Part shown: in pieces, positions 47,630 to 59,783 of the stretch
How the letters are laid out: each line of letters begins with the position of its first letter
Position numbering within the stretch: the stretch's first letter is position 1
DNA from: Kudoa neothunni
Lineage: Eukaryota; Cnidaria
Length of the DNA stretch: 64,000 bases
Direction of reading: 5' to 3'
NCBI GenBank assembly: GCA_964304625.1
Contig: OZ199838.1
Coordinates: 16,864,001 to 16,928,000, forward strand
Translations under genes and position numbers: made by a program
The notes under the pieces: generated by a model
The model's input: only the letters and a program-made list of their open reading frames with translations
Database searches by the model: none
Told to the model about the DNA's origin: nothing

Positions 47630-48259
47630 AATATGTTATACACGTATAGTATTTTAAATTTTAAAAAATTATTATTTATTATCCGTAAATAGAATTAACA
47701 AAAATTGTATTATATGGAAAATTTATCGCTGATTCATGCGCACACATTGAAATATTAAAACGTCGCACTTAAATACATTTTATTATTGCAAAATGCAAGG
47801 TACATGAAGACTTTATAGTAAAAATTTTAATTTTCAAATAGCTAAATATATGTGATTATTAATAAAAGGTGATCTCATAGTTAATTATGTTAAATTTTAC
47901 AACAAATCCTATTTTTAGAAAAATTAATCATCACAAGGTTTAGGTGTGCCGATAGTTATCTGGTGTAAATACCTGTGGATATTAGTAAAAACATGTTATT
48001 ACAAGGAGAAGTATTCAATAAATTTTTTTAAATTTTAAATAAGGAAAATTAACTAGACGCTCATTGACACAGTGAGTATTCATTTTTTGATAGGTGTTAT
48101 AAAATAGAATATTAATTTAATAATAAATATCTTATGATTACTAATCTTATGTTTTGTTATAAATTGGTAATAGTATTCATATTATTAACCAAACTCAATC
48201 AGATTGAAGCATTTAATAAATATAACGAATATTTTCGCCTATACATTATAAAAAATAGA
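47630..48259 (+). promoter_or_regulatory. 5' flank of surface gene 5, conserved with gene 4
   Basis: Aligns with 38282-38910. At its left edge it reads CTATTAATATGTTATACAC where gene 4 has the piggyBac end followed by GTATTATGTTATACAC, so it may preserve the TTAA target in its empty state. TATAAAAAATA lies about 10 bp before the ATG. Confidence 0.5.
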
Positions 48260-51144
48260 ATGAGGAGTTCACTTTACCAACTGGGAGTACTTTTGCTTAC
48301 TCTATGTAACTAGGAATATTTATTTGCGGTTAAATTGAATAAAGTATAGTCAAATGCACTCTTCAGGAAGCAGCATCCGGAGAAGCTCTAACTCAAGTTC
48401 AACCTCCAACTAATGAACTCAAATATAAAATTGCAGAGGCAAATAATAAAATGAACGTTCAAATTATATTAAGCGGAAATGTATACACATCATCAAATTA
48501 CTGTCAGATTAAAAAGTCGAATGATGGAGCTACATTATATGAAGATATAAGTTCTTGCCCTGGAGCAGCTAACACAAATAGTGGGAATAAATGCGTTAGA
48601 AAATGCGTGGGGAATGACAACATTTTGGAATTTAACAAATTTTCCCCGAGAACGAAATATATTGTTGTTTTCAAACATAATGACGTCGAAGGGGCTGTGG
48701 CAAAAAACAATGAGGGTACTGTATTTGGGCTCGAATTACGTAATTAATTAATAGTAAATTGTAGTGTAACGATTTATTAGGTTTAATTGTCAATCCTAAC
48801 GTAGTTGTGAGCACTACAGCAAAAAGAAAATTGAAGTTTTGCACAACCACATTTCCACAACTCAAATGTCCTATATATTACAAAGGGGTTGAATATGTAG
48901 CTGGTACGGAACAAAATGGTTGTACCGCCACGGAGAACTTAAACGAAGTTGAATTTGATTTAATGATACCTCATTACGAAGTGAAATGTGAAAATTATCC
49001 AAGTTTCTTTTATAAGCTTCAAAATGATTACACTCTATCGAAAATTGATGTTTACAAACCACAATATTATGTAGCTTACGCTTCGGCTCAGAAAAATAAA
49101 TATTCACTTAAGTTCTCGAATAAATTTCCTTTCGAAATATGTCGCTTTAGTATTAGAGATGGGAAAACTGAAGCGACCACAAACGAATATATATCAAATT
49201 GTGGTGGGCAAGATAAACCTTGCTATGCTCCTTGCAACAATGTAGAGCTTACTTTCACTGAATCGAAGACAATATTAGAAGTGTTGATACAAACAAGACA
49301 TTTTCCACTAGAAAAAGTCAACGATGAATATAAAGGTTATACACAAAAGAAATTCGGTACGAATTTAACATTTAAATATTTAATTATTCTTGGATAGTTG
49401 TCTCGGAAACAAATTCAGAAAATGGTGTATTAATACCTGTCATAACACATGAAAATGTGTCTTTAAATGTGCGTCTCTTTAAACCGGTGTCGGGCCATGG
49501 ATTCACAAGTTGCACCGTCACCTATTTCGTTGCTGATAAACCACCATCTACTAATGCCGTTACACCAAAATGCAAAACAAACGATGAGAATTGTGGGACT
49601 GGCTGCGATTCATTATTAGAAATAAAGGATCTTTCCAGTGGAAAACCATACATTCTTGTAATAACACCTGGACCTACAGGTACTGGTGGCGTACCAACGA
49701 ATTTCAAAGAACATATATTCATTAGAACTGGTATAATAATTGATAAATAAATTTTTCATAATAAATACTTAGAAAAAGCAACAAGCCCAATGTTCCCCGT
49801 CATAACACCAACAATAGATGAGACAACAGCGTCGATTAAAGCACTTAATGAAGAGAGAGAAATCACAAAAGACGACCCGACATGTGCATATTATATTAGC
49901 CCTCGCGGAAAGGATATATACGTATGTGCAATGTGTATTGATAGTTATCCTTGCCGAGGTTTTTGCAAAGAAACTAAACAAATTGTTGGATTAACGCCAG
50001 GCACTGAATATGATCTTAAGGTAGTTGCCCACAAAGGTTATGGATTCAAAGAGCATCAAATAAAAACACGTACGAAACAATTGAATGATAAAAAATGATT
50101 AAATTTATAGTAATGTCAAAACTGACACTTGAAAAACAATTTACGGACAAAGGTTTCAAAGTGATGGGTTCGTTGTCGACACCAGATCCCTTCGCTCTAT
50201 GCAGCTACAAAGTTAAAGTTAAAAAGGGGAAAAATTTTGAGTTGATCCACGAATGTCCAGCTACTCCACCCCAAACAGTAGCAACTCCAAGCAAGCCTAA
50301 AAACATACCAAAGGTTTCTAAAATTTTGGTTGCTAGATCAGCTGCTGATCGAAAACCTACATCCAACCCTGAAAGTAACACTGCCACAACAACCTCATGC
50401 AGTGAACTACCTACATGCTCCGAAATAATATATACTAATCTTTACGATCGTTCCAAAAAGTACCAGATGTTGGTAACTGCCGTTGGTGGTCGTTCAGAGG
50501 AAATCACTATTGATATCCCTGAAAGTAGTTCGATTTTAATAATACTTCTAACAAAATTCTTCTCATTAATTTTTAATATATTAGATAATTTCTCAGTAAG
50601 CGAAGATGTCAGCAAAAAAGTAATCATTGGCATAGAACGTGAAGGGAACAAGCTTAAAGTTACAGCTCTACTTCGGAGCGATGCCCCGGAAAGCACGTGT
50701 GGTTGGGAGTTACGTAAATCTTCAGAGGATGGAAAGAGTTTGGTAAAATCGTGTAATGGTGCCAACGACAGTGGTTGTGAAACCCTTCCATTATGTAAGG
50801 GTTTTGAAATTCTTAACATAGAAGATACTAATGATTATCATCTCACCGTATATGTGAGCAGTGATCCAACAATAATTAGTCATGCGATAATCAAGCAAGG
50901 TAAACAATGTTGTTACTTAATTTGATAAAATATTCTTAGGTGAATCGCACGATACAATGAAATCAACGTAAGTTGTGTAATTTTTTCATTTTTAATATTC
51001 TTTTAGATCAAAAAATACCATGTATTTTTAACTACGTTTAATTATGTTTGATTATTATTCCTTAGAATTATAGCTTCGGCAGTAGCAGGAGTCGTAGTCG
51101 TTGCTATTGGAATCGGAGTGATTATTATGAAAAGAAAGAATTAA
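48260..51144 (+). CDS. Surface gene 5: modular cysteine-rich type I membrane protein (825 aa)
   Basis: Nine exons: 48260-48305, 48350-48739, 48781-49356, 49398-49730, 49773-50069, 50111-50524, 50585-50899, 50940-50967, 51066-51144. The start MRSSLYQLGVLLLTL is a signal peptide; modules, hinge, helix and MKRKN tail are as in genes 2 and 4. It differs from them mostly in exposed-looking loops: the CPGAANTNSG stretch in module 1, CTATENLNE in module 2, CKTNDENCGTGC in module 4 and ALNEEREITKDD in module 5. A 428-bp tract (49898-50325) is identical to gene 4, including a whole intron. No hAT lies downstream here; the sequence after the stop codon parts from gene 4 where that hAT begins. No defect seen; function unknown. 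Confidence 0.87.
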
Positions 51145-51776
51145 AGACCATTCATTACCTTATTAATAATTTTTTTTTAATTTTATATCTTATTTTACAA
51201 TATTAGGGTTTTTTAACATTTACGATGATATTTAAAATTAAATTTTGAATATGTCTTTTTGCTGTTTGCCTTATTTTCTAAAATATTCCACTAATATATA
51301 TTCATTTTATAAATTGATAGTTTTATATATTTATAAAGTAAATTTTTGTATCTAAATTAAAAATTTTCCCATTACAAATTCCAAAAAAAAATTTGAGTTA
51401 ATGTTTATAAGTTAAAAAATACTATTTATGACAATCTACTATATATAATGTATATTTTACAGAAAATAATTATTGAAATATTTCCAGTAAATTTTCTAAC
51501 CTTTACTTAATTTAAAATTTACATCTTCCAGATAAAAATAGGATGAAAAAGCACCCCAATTTTTTAGGATTATAAACATATATAACAGTGGTTCAGTTTT
51601 GCAACTTTAAGATGGTTTTATGGCCTCAACATTACGTAATTACGTAACAAAAAAAGCTGTAAACCCAACATTAACACCCACTCAAATGTTTACAGATAAA
51701 TTCAGACAAAATAGGACGTTCAGAAAAAGCGGTCATTGTTGGCAACGTTTATCGAAAGGTGAAACTCATTGGTTAA
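51145..51776. other. 3' flank of surface gene 5
   Basis: The first ~60 bp match the 3' flanks of genes 2 and 4, and the rest is unique AT-rich DNA. No gene seen. Confidence 0.45.
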
Positions 51777-52023
51777 CCCTTATGTAATAACCATGGGTTC
51801 CACGAGCCCATCTTTCTATTATTTTAAAAATAAATTTTAATAATGAACTTGTAATATTCTGCGGATTTTCGTAAGAATTTCACCTAATTTAAAAAAATGT
51901 ATTATTTATCAACTAATGAAATAAAATGGGTAAAAGTCCCGACGAAAATACTCGAAATGTAATTAACTTAACAACAAAATAATATAAAGGTGACAGGTGG
52001 AGCCTATAATTATTACATAAGGG
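51777..52023. mobile_element. 247-bp piggyBac-type MITE
   Basis: TTAA on both sides (51773-51776 and 52024-52027) and perfect 14-bp terminal inverted repeats, CCCTTATGTAATAA. Non-coding. The ends differ from those of the piggyBac at 31731 and of the element at 20589, so at least three piggyBac-type families are represented in the window. Confidence 0.85.
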
Positions 52024-52044
52024 TTAACTATATCAAAAGGAAGT

Positions 52045-52272
52045 GGCTATTGACACGGTAAATAATATTTAGATGACATTAGTTTTGACTATATTTAATT
52101 ATTTCTGGCCCATCGCTCCGCTCTTTAGAGCTACAAATAATTGAATATAGCAGATTCTAAAAAATTAAATCTCTAAACAGCTTGTAAATAAGAGTTGCTG
52201 AGATTAAAAAATTTGTGAGCGCAGGCGTACACGCCGTTTATGATTTAATTTGGTCATTGGCTATTGCAACGG
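52045..52272. mobile_element. MITE, copy B of the family at 23021
   Basis: Begins GGCTATTGACACGGTAAATA as copy A and shares CAGATTCTAAAAAATTAAAT, CAGCTTGTAA and GTTGCTGAGATTAAAAA with it. It carries about 75 bp near its left end that copy A lacks. Its right end does not show the clean inverse of the left end, so it is older or rearranged. Confidence 0.6.
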
Positions 52273-53999
52273 ATGGGAATACTTACCGAAATAATGCTCA
52301 TATCAAAATTTAATTCCATAAATACATATAAAAATAAATGAAATATTATTCAATAAATTTTTAAAAGAAAATAAATAACTTGACTTTTTACCTCTATATT
52401 GGCCAATTATGCAAAAATTAAGTTGTAATTTTCTTAATGAATTTGTATCTGCATTGATTGTTGAATAACACTGATTATATGTATTGTAATTTTTATAAGA
52501 AATTACAACGAACATTGAACTTACTAGAAGTGTCAGCCGTCACACTAAAAATGCCCTAATGTAATGCCTTCCATTTTTTTCTGTCAATTTCATCACACTT
52601 TCTTGATCAAAAATAGGGGAAAACAAGAAATAATATTGTTTATTGCCAATTCTTTTATAAAAGTGGATCTAACTGTTTTTAAGATCAAATAATTGGGATT
52701 TTTATTCTTTCCCCGTTCTATAAAAATGAAAGGGAAATTATTATATAATGGATATATTATTAGGATATATGCTTCATAGAATATTTTATTGTTTGTATAT
52801 TTTTATGATTTAAAATTTCTCATCTATGCTTTTTAGGTAATCTAATTACTGTTACATCAAAATCATTTGGTCTCCCTATTATTCTTATTTTAGATGAAAA
52901 TTTTAAATCTATATAACATTAAAAAAACAATTCTGTATGATTATTTAACTATTGAACTTATCGTCGATTTCGCGCTCTTCAATCTGCTGTCGAATTTGCA
53001 TATTGTACAAGTCTTAAAACGAGCCATTAGTAAATAACTTGGTTGAGGATGTTTCAAAAATTTTGTTCATTTCTATCTTTTAATTTTCTTGAAGTTTGAT
53101 ATCTAATATTTATTTGAAAAAGTAATAATTATATTTATACCATTTCTTCTTTCATTTAGATCGTTATTTTATACCTGGTTCTCGTATATCGAATTATTTT
53201 CGTTGGCATCGCTTTTTAATTAAAGCTAGTTACATCATTCCGAATGAATATTTTATACCAATATTTAATAATTTATCTAATTCCAAAACATTATCTCTAA
53301 TATAGCTTCAATTATTTTAATAGCAATTATTGGACTAAGGATAAATTCGTTGCAATATTCTGCAAACGTTGACATATGTTGGTTTGTAGAGTCTTATGTA
53401 TTTTATAAGCTCTTTTAAAAGAGTTTAAAATTTTCCTTGAATATTTCTTGTACTTTCGCATTGTGTCTCTATTTAGAATTATTATTAGATGGAAAATTAT
53501 TCTGTACATATTCACTGACGGGAAATATCTTTTTCAAAATAAATTAAATGGTAATGTTACGTATAGTTGACATTAATGCTAAAACGATAAATGGTTATCT
53601 TTATCGATAAATCCAAAATAAAAATTAAACAACCAATTGAATGTAAAATTTATCATTTTAATTGAAATCCATAATAAAGTAGTTTGTTTACAATCATTGT
53701 TGCGAACAAACCACATCAACGCAAGTTAATGTGTTCTTAATTAACGTATCGAGTATATCGATACTTCTTGTTGTATAAAATCAACAAAACAAGATTTGAA
53801 AATCACTTATACATTAAACAACATCTGCATACATGGCCAATTTATAGGTAAAAAGTCAACTGGTTTATTTTTCTTTGAAATTTTATTTATTAATAGTTAA
53901 TAGATTAATATATGTATGTATTTATGAAATTAAAATTTTGATACGAACGTTATTTAGTAGATATTCCCGGTCGTTGGAATAGACACTACTTTTAATTTT
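52273..53999. other. AT-rich interval without recognised genes
   Basis: Short minus-strand open stretches (52303-52515, 53327-53515) show no family motif. Nothing else supported. Confidence 0.4.
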
Positions 54000-55190
54000 A
54001 TCGTACCAATAGACCTTGCCATATCAAAATCCGGATCTTAAATGCATTCACAAATAATGAGGGAATTATCTAAATTAGTTTCATATACAAATTCTTTATC
54101 ATCTGCCAAAGTTAAATCGTCAATTTCATTATCTAATGAAAAAAATTAAAAATAGCGATCAACAAAATTAATATAAATCTTTCTATTCTCATAATTTTCT
54201 AATATATTCGAAAAGCTATGTACATTGGTTAAAATATGAATGGAATCTTTAAATGTTTACTTTAAAATTTGGAGATTTCTCAAATTTCTTCCTTTTAGTT
54301 TGAGTTGTAACGAATTCATACAATTAAACACCGTGTATTTAAACTGGTACCCAGAATCATTGTCAAACGAAAGTTGTTTACGTATAACTTTCCTATTGTA
54401 TATTTTTAAACTATGTGATTCCAAGGTCCATTTGTTGAAATAGGCTAGTGATGTCTTTTGAAAGAAACACAAGCTTAACGCTGGAAAAATTAAAATTTTA
54501 TTGTAAATATGAAGAGAACTGATCTAGAATAATCAAATTCTTACTTTTTTATTTATGAATTTTTAATTTAAATCCTCTAAAATTTGATAAAACATTGAGG
54601 AGTACATCCATCCATTTTTCTATAAATGAAATTTTATTAGTAGTCCTGTAATTTTCTTATAACATTTCGGATTTTTAAACTTCATAATCACGTGTAGAGG
54701 AAATTCCTCTCTAGCCATAGAAACAATAAGAAACTCTGTTACTTATTTTTTGACTGCTTATATTCTCTTATTCGAGGTCTCGTGAGTTGTATACAAATTT
54801 TGTATTAACTGCTCCAAAAAAAGTGATGTTTTGTCTAAATTGATGATTTCCTCTGGTTTATATTTCAATAATACCTATTTAGATTTAAATATCCATTCGT
54901 AAATAGAATTAATATCGATACTTCCTGCTTCTCCTTTAATTGACTTCTCTTTAAATTTAAACCATTCTTAAAGTTTATAAACAAATCCCTACTGACATTA
55001 AAATTATTTAATTCAATATTTTTTGCGATGATAATAGCTATTTCAATTATTGCACAGCCAGAAATTATTTTCTTTCGATCTCCCATTAAAACCGCCCGGT
55101 TAAATAATTCACATTCAAGTTCTTCCAATTTTCCTAATTTACAACCTTTTGTAACTACCAAAATACTCACATTTATCATTTTATATTCTT
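54000..55190 (-). mobile_element. Tigger/pogo transposase relic
   Basis: Minus-strand frames follow the pogo/Tigger layout. A CENP-B-type helix-turn-helix region comes first (KLEELECELFNRAVLMGDRK, then AIIIAKNI, ending NFKNGLNLKRSQL; about 55140-54945). EEIINLDKTSLFLEQLIQNL carries the first catalytic Asp (about 54830). MKFKNPKCYKK (about 54680) and a WM...F motif follow, then VKLVFLSKDITSLFQQMDLG (about 54470) and SLKIYNRKVIRKQLS. An acidic tail (NEIDDLTLADDKEFVYETNL) lies near 54130. At least three frame changes and several stops interrupt it. Ends (TA targets) were not identified. Confidence 0.78.
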
Positions 55191-57605
55191 ACGACAAGTT
55201 TCGATCTAGGATTGAATGGGCCATCCTAAATTCTCTAATTTATACATAGTATGGAATATAAGGTAGGTTAAAATACTTTATAATCAGTTTTGAGCATGCA
55301 AGTGATTTGATATAATTATAATATTGAATAATACGAATTTCTTCCTCAATAATACGTAGAGACCAGTGATGTTGAATTTTTGTGAGGTGAAATATAGGAA
55401 TTATGAGATCGAAATACGGAAAAAATATGGCAATAGCGCGACCTAGCTTAATTTGGTAATTTAATAGCGTTAAATCTTTTACATTATATTTCAGTATATA
55501 TATGACTCCTTAAAGTAATTTCTAAATAATAATTAACTAAAGTAAGATAATTGATTAAATAATCAGAGGAAAATGTTTAATATACTCAATACCGAGACCT
55601 TATTGTAAAGCAATTTAGATCTCATTTTAATAGATTATACATCTAAATTTAACTAAATTAATATACTCTGAAAGAATTAATTTTGATTTATATCATTTAT
55701 AAGCTTTGGAACAAATAAGTACTCTCAGTACGAAAAACAAAAAATAATCGAAGTTATATAAAATTTAAATTTTTATCGAAAAATAAATTAAATGCGCTTT
55801 ACGAATTTATTTAAATTAAAAATTAATATACTAATGTATCATCAACCAATTGATTTCTACCGTGAAAATTTATTGTTATTATTATAATGAGAGCGATTCA
55901 TAGATTATGTTATGATCATATTTAATTTATAATTCAATATCGGTCTAAGTTTTTTTAGAATAAAAGGAATTTTAAATTGAATTTTCTAAAATTATTATTA
56001 AATTATGAAATACAAATACATCGAATAATGGTTAAAAATAAAGTTATATTGTTAAAAAACTGTAGTAAATTTAGAAATACTCAATCCCAGTTAGTTTGGA
56101 CCAGTTAAAATGCGTGTATATCCATATCTCATTTTAACGATAAAACCTATTTTAGCGGGAATGAAATTTTTTAAAAATATAATTAATAAATGTTTTAAAA
56201 ATTGAGATCTTAATTTGAGTTAATCATTAAATTGTCATATTATTTTTGATTAATTCATAATTAAAGATTCAACCAGCACAGCAATATTATTTTCTTATAT
56301 ATAAATATAAGAAAACAAAAATATATAACAAAATAAAATATAAATTATTTAATATGTAGTTCAATTAGAATAATTTGGTGAGATCTATTTTATATTATCT
56401 AAATCACCATATAATTGATTGGGAGGGAACATTTTAAAATTTGCATATTTCGTAAATTTAAAAATTAATATATATGAAACATAATGAGAATATAAGCCAT
56501 GCTCGAAATCATAAAATTATTTCAAGGTTTACCTGCTTTAATGCTTATTTTCTTATGTTTAATATTTATAAAGCAACAAGTAGTGAATTCTAACATCTAT
56601 ATGTAATATATAAACACAACGGTTATCAAGTTCACTTAAGCTTTAAAAATTAACGAATTTTTTAAATGTTTTTAAGACTAAAATATATTACTAAATAAAA
56701 AATTTGTGGTCTTCTTAATGTATTGTGAAGCAGATTTCCAAAATATATTTATAGATTATCGAGATGTAAAAATAACTTTTCACGAAATTCAACACGATTA
56801 ATGGAAAAGTGAAAAATTCAATTAATAATCAATGATTTTACATATAATATTTCTCGTGTATGTTAAAGCTTCATAAGGAAGACAATACAAGATACCACAG
56901 GAATAATTTTCTCGTTATTCTCTTAAATGTATGGTATATATAAATAGTATAATAATTTTATAATAAAATTTTATACTAAATAATTCATTGAAATATTAAT
57001 ATTACAAATAAAATAATTTTATATTTTTAAATTGTCAACCTAGCAAAAAATACATTCATTTTCACTTTTTAAAATTCAGTTATCATTAAAAATGTTAAAA
57101 TAAAGTCAACATAGATTTAATGTTTTCATTTTATATAGAAATTATTAATAATAACGATTCACAATAAATATACCGAGTATAATATTTTTAGAACAAAATA
57201 CTTAAAAAATATACAAAATTTATTATCCCAACTCTTCATGTACGTGGAAAATTATTAAAAATCAATAAATATCCTAATAAAAGAACTTTTTTAAATTAAA
57301 ATTATTTTTAAATTCCTTTTTCTAGAGCTCTATTTTTATAATCGTATTAATATTTTTTAAATGATATAAACATATATAATGAATTTTTAATTCCGAAAAA
57401 TTTAAATATTTCGCAATTTTTTTATAATTGCTTAAATTGATGTCGAATAATATTTTCTTAATTAGATAAATGCATAATAATTAAATATAATTTTTATAAT
57501 ATTTTATGATAGAAATCGATATAAATTAAAATAAGAAAACATACAAAATTAATATTTGTTGACGCGCATGCGCAAATAGAGATTGTTTTAAATTCAGCAT
57601 TACGG
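55191..57605. other. Long AT-rich intergenic interval upstream of NOA1
   Basis: Extremely AT-rich with no open frame or repeat end that I can support. GACGCGCATGCGCAAATAG at about 57560, some 45 bp before the NOA1 ATG, is a GC-rich palindrome-like site (NRF1-like GCGCATGCGC core), the one candidate promoter element. Confidence 0.4.
57561..57574. promoter_or_regulatory. GCGCATGCGC palindrome upstream of NOA1
   Basis: A perfect 10-bp palindrome stands out in AT-rich DNA about 40 bp upstream of the NOA1 start codon. The sequence equals the core of the animal NRF1 consensus (TGCGCATGCGCA), a factor known for mitochondrial gene promoters. Its use here is an inference. Confidence 0.45.
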
Positions 57606-59783
57606 ATGAAATGCTTGTTAAGTTGTCGTATAAGTTATCCGAAAACACGAACTGATGTTTATAAAATTAAAATATTTCGTTTTTTGTCAAGTATAAAACT
57701 TAAAGAAGACATGTTGCCAAGAAAAAAAGACAATGAGGGAATATCTCTTGCTGACAGTTATTTAAGAAGTTGGCTAAAAGTGATGAACAACTACCATGAG
57801 ATAGTCAAATTTAGACAAGGAATTCGGCACGGAAGGATTCTCGCTCATCGATTCAGCAGTTTACCGTTTCGATGCAATGGATGTGGCTCATTTCTTCACA
57901 CTAATAAAAGTGATAAACGTGGCTATCTTACAAATGATCAGTTTTATTGGTTGCTAAAAAATGCCATTTCATTTCATGATATTTATTGCGCAAATTGTTC
58001 TACTAATGATGATATCAGACTGCATCAAATAATTACCAAAAACGAATACATTAACGAGTTGTCGTTTTTGCACAATAAGCCAACCTTATATCTTCATGTG
58101 ATTGATGTGTGTGATATTGAGGGAAGTTTTCGGATGGATTACTATCGTCAAATTCACCCCGAATCTCATATACTGTTTGTGGTAAATAAAATAGACCTTT
58201 TGCCGACGGAAGTTACAACTTTGGAAAAACTTGACGATACAATGAAGGATTTTATCAGCCATTTCGGTAAATGGGATGCTGGACAGGTGGCTGATACAGT
58301 TTACGTGAGTTGCAAATATTTCTTTGGAGTGATATCCTTGTTCAAGCTATTGGCCCAAATTAGTCTAGATCGAGACGTGTGTATTGTTGGAACAAGCAAC
58401 TCGGGCAAATCTTCACTATTCAATCTAATTCAAAACGTGATGCATTTGAGTAAAATAAGAAATACAAAACTAATGCCAGTTCAATCGACTGTTGGAAATT
58501 TCCCTGGAACAACTTGTGGTGTCATCAGACATCCTATAAATACTCTGTATTTACTACACGGATACAGATACTTGAGATCACTCGTGGTTAAGGTAAATGA
58601 ATTTGTATTTCTGAACAAAATTTTAGTTGATTTAGGACAAGGAAGTAGAAAAATTTAATTTGGATAAGGAAATTAACAACGAATTTAAATATTTTTACGT
58701 TGATCCAAATTTGAAAGCCGAAATATTTGGTTACAATCCACTCAAATCAACTGACAAGAAGCGTGCTGATTACCTAGAATTGTGCCTCGAAAGCAACGCA
58801 AACGATCACATCCTACTTCATCAAGCAAATACCATTTATTCATCCCGCCCAAGAGTAAACTATTTGAATCCAAAACACAGATTTGATCACGATAAATATT
58901 CTTGGATGTACGACACTCCTAGTTGCAGTGACAATACTGAAAGGGAGAAGTTATGTGCTAAATATGTTTTTGATGAGGTTTCCAATAATAATAACTCAGC
59001 TGTTGAGTGCTTGCGGAATATGCACATTAAACTAAAGCCTGACTCAATGGTTGCTGTTGATGATTTCATGATAATTAGAATAGATAAAAGTGTAAACCTG
59101 AAAAAAATAATTCCAAAAGATGAGCCGTCTTCTAATAACGAATCAAATCATTTGGATATTTTCTTCTTCGTTCCACCGAAACTTTCAAGTAAAGTCCATT
59201 TGCTTCAAAAATATTCAGGTGAAGATTTATTAGTAGAAGTATGATTTCTCAGCATAATTAAACTAATAATTTTTTCGTTGAAATTTTTTAGAGTAAAGAT
59301 TATAATTTTGAATTTGTTGGAAATGGATTTAGTAAAACTGCCTGTGAAATCGAACTGAATGGCCTAGGATGGATGACTATACTAGGACCAAGTGGATCTC
59401 TGATTAAGCTCAAAGTCTCTGTTTTAAAAAACTCAATCATTCCCACCATTAGAACAATACCAATATTGAAAATTCGACGTAAATTTGATAGTGATGACAT
59501 TTTATAACATTGTGTAGCGAAAAAAGCACATTCGAAACCACTTCTTAACAAATATTTCACTGAAGGAAATGTACATGCATTCGAAAGGAAAATAGAGCCT
59601 TGTGTTAAGCGTCATCATGAAATTAGTTTTAATCAAAGGCAATTACAAATCAACGAACTTAAAGACCATTTGTTACAGCAGAAACCCCATCTGCAGTCAA
59701 CCCAGCATCCCCACATCAACCCTCCAGAGAAAATTTTTAATGAAATTGATGTGGACGGCGAGTTTGATCAACCTTGTGAATAA
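57606..59783 (+). CDS. NOA1: NOA1/YqeH-type circularly permuted GTPase, mitochondrial (680 aa)
   Basis: Four exons: 57606-58592, 58636-59238, 59292-59478, 59518-59783, with introns of 43, 53 and 39 nt. Length is close to human NOA1 (698 aa as I recall). Residues 90-131 form the zinc site (CNGCG, then CANC). The G motifs come in permuted order: NKIDLLP (194-200), SCK (235-237), GTSNSGKSS P-loop (262-270), FPGTT (299-303) and YDTPS (421-425). The C-terminal domain keeps LKPDSMVAV and ELNGLGWMTI. NOA1 acts in assembly of the small mitochondrial ribosomal subunit. The N-terminus is basic with few acids, as in a mitochondrial targeting peptide. G3 reads DTPS where DTPG is usual, and the last exon adds a polar tail rich in Gln and His. 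The last intron is chosen because it removes an in-frame TAA. Confidence 0.88.

Noticed and set aside
50095-50925. Reading exons 6-7 of gene 5 as one continuous separate gene starting MIKFIVMSKL
   Set aside because: The first residues come from an intron (50070-50110) and the middle hydrophobic stretch from another (50525-50584). Paralogues 1 and 3 show both to be introns.
53327-53515. Minus-strand 62-codon basic open frame
   Set aside because: No motif, and it does not continue the Tigger relic nearby.
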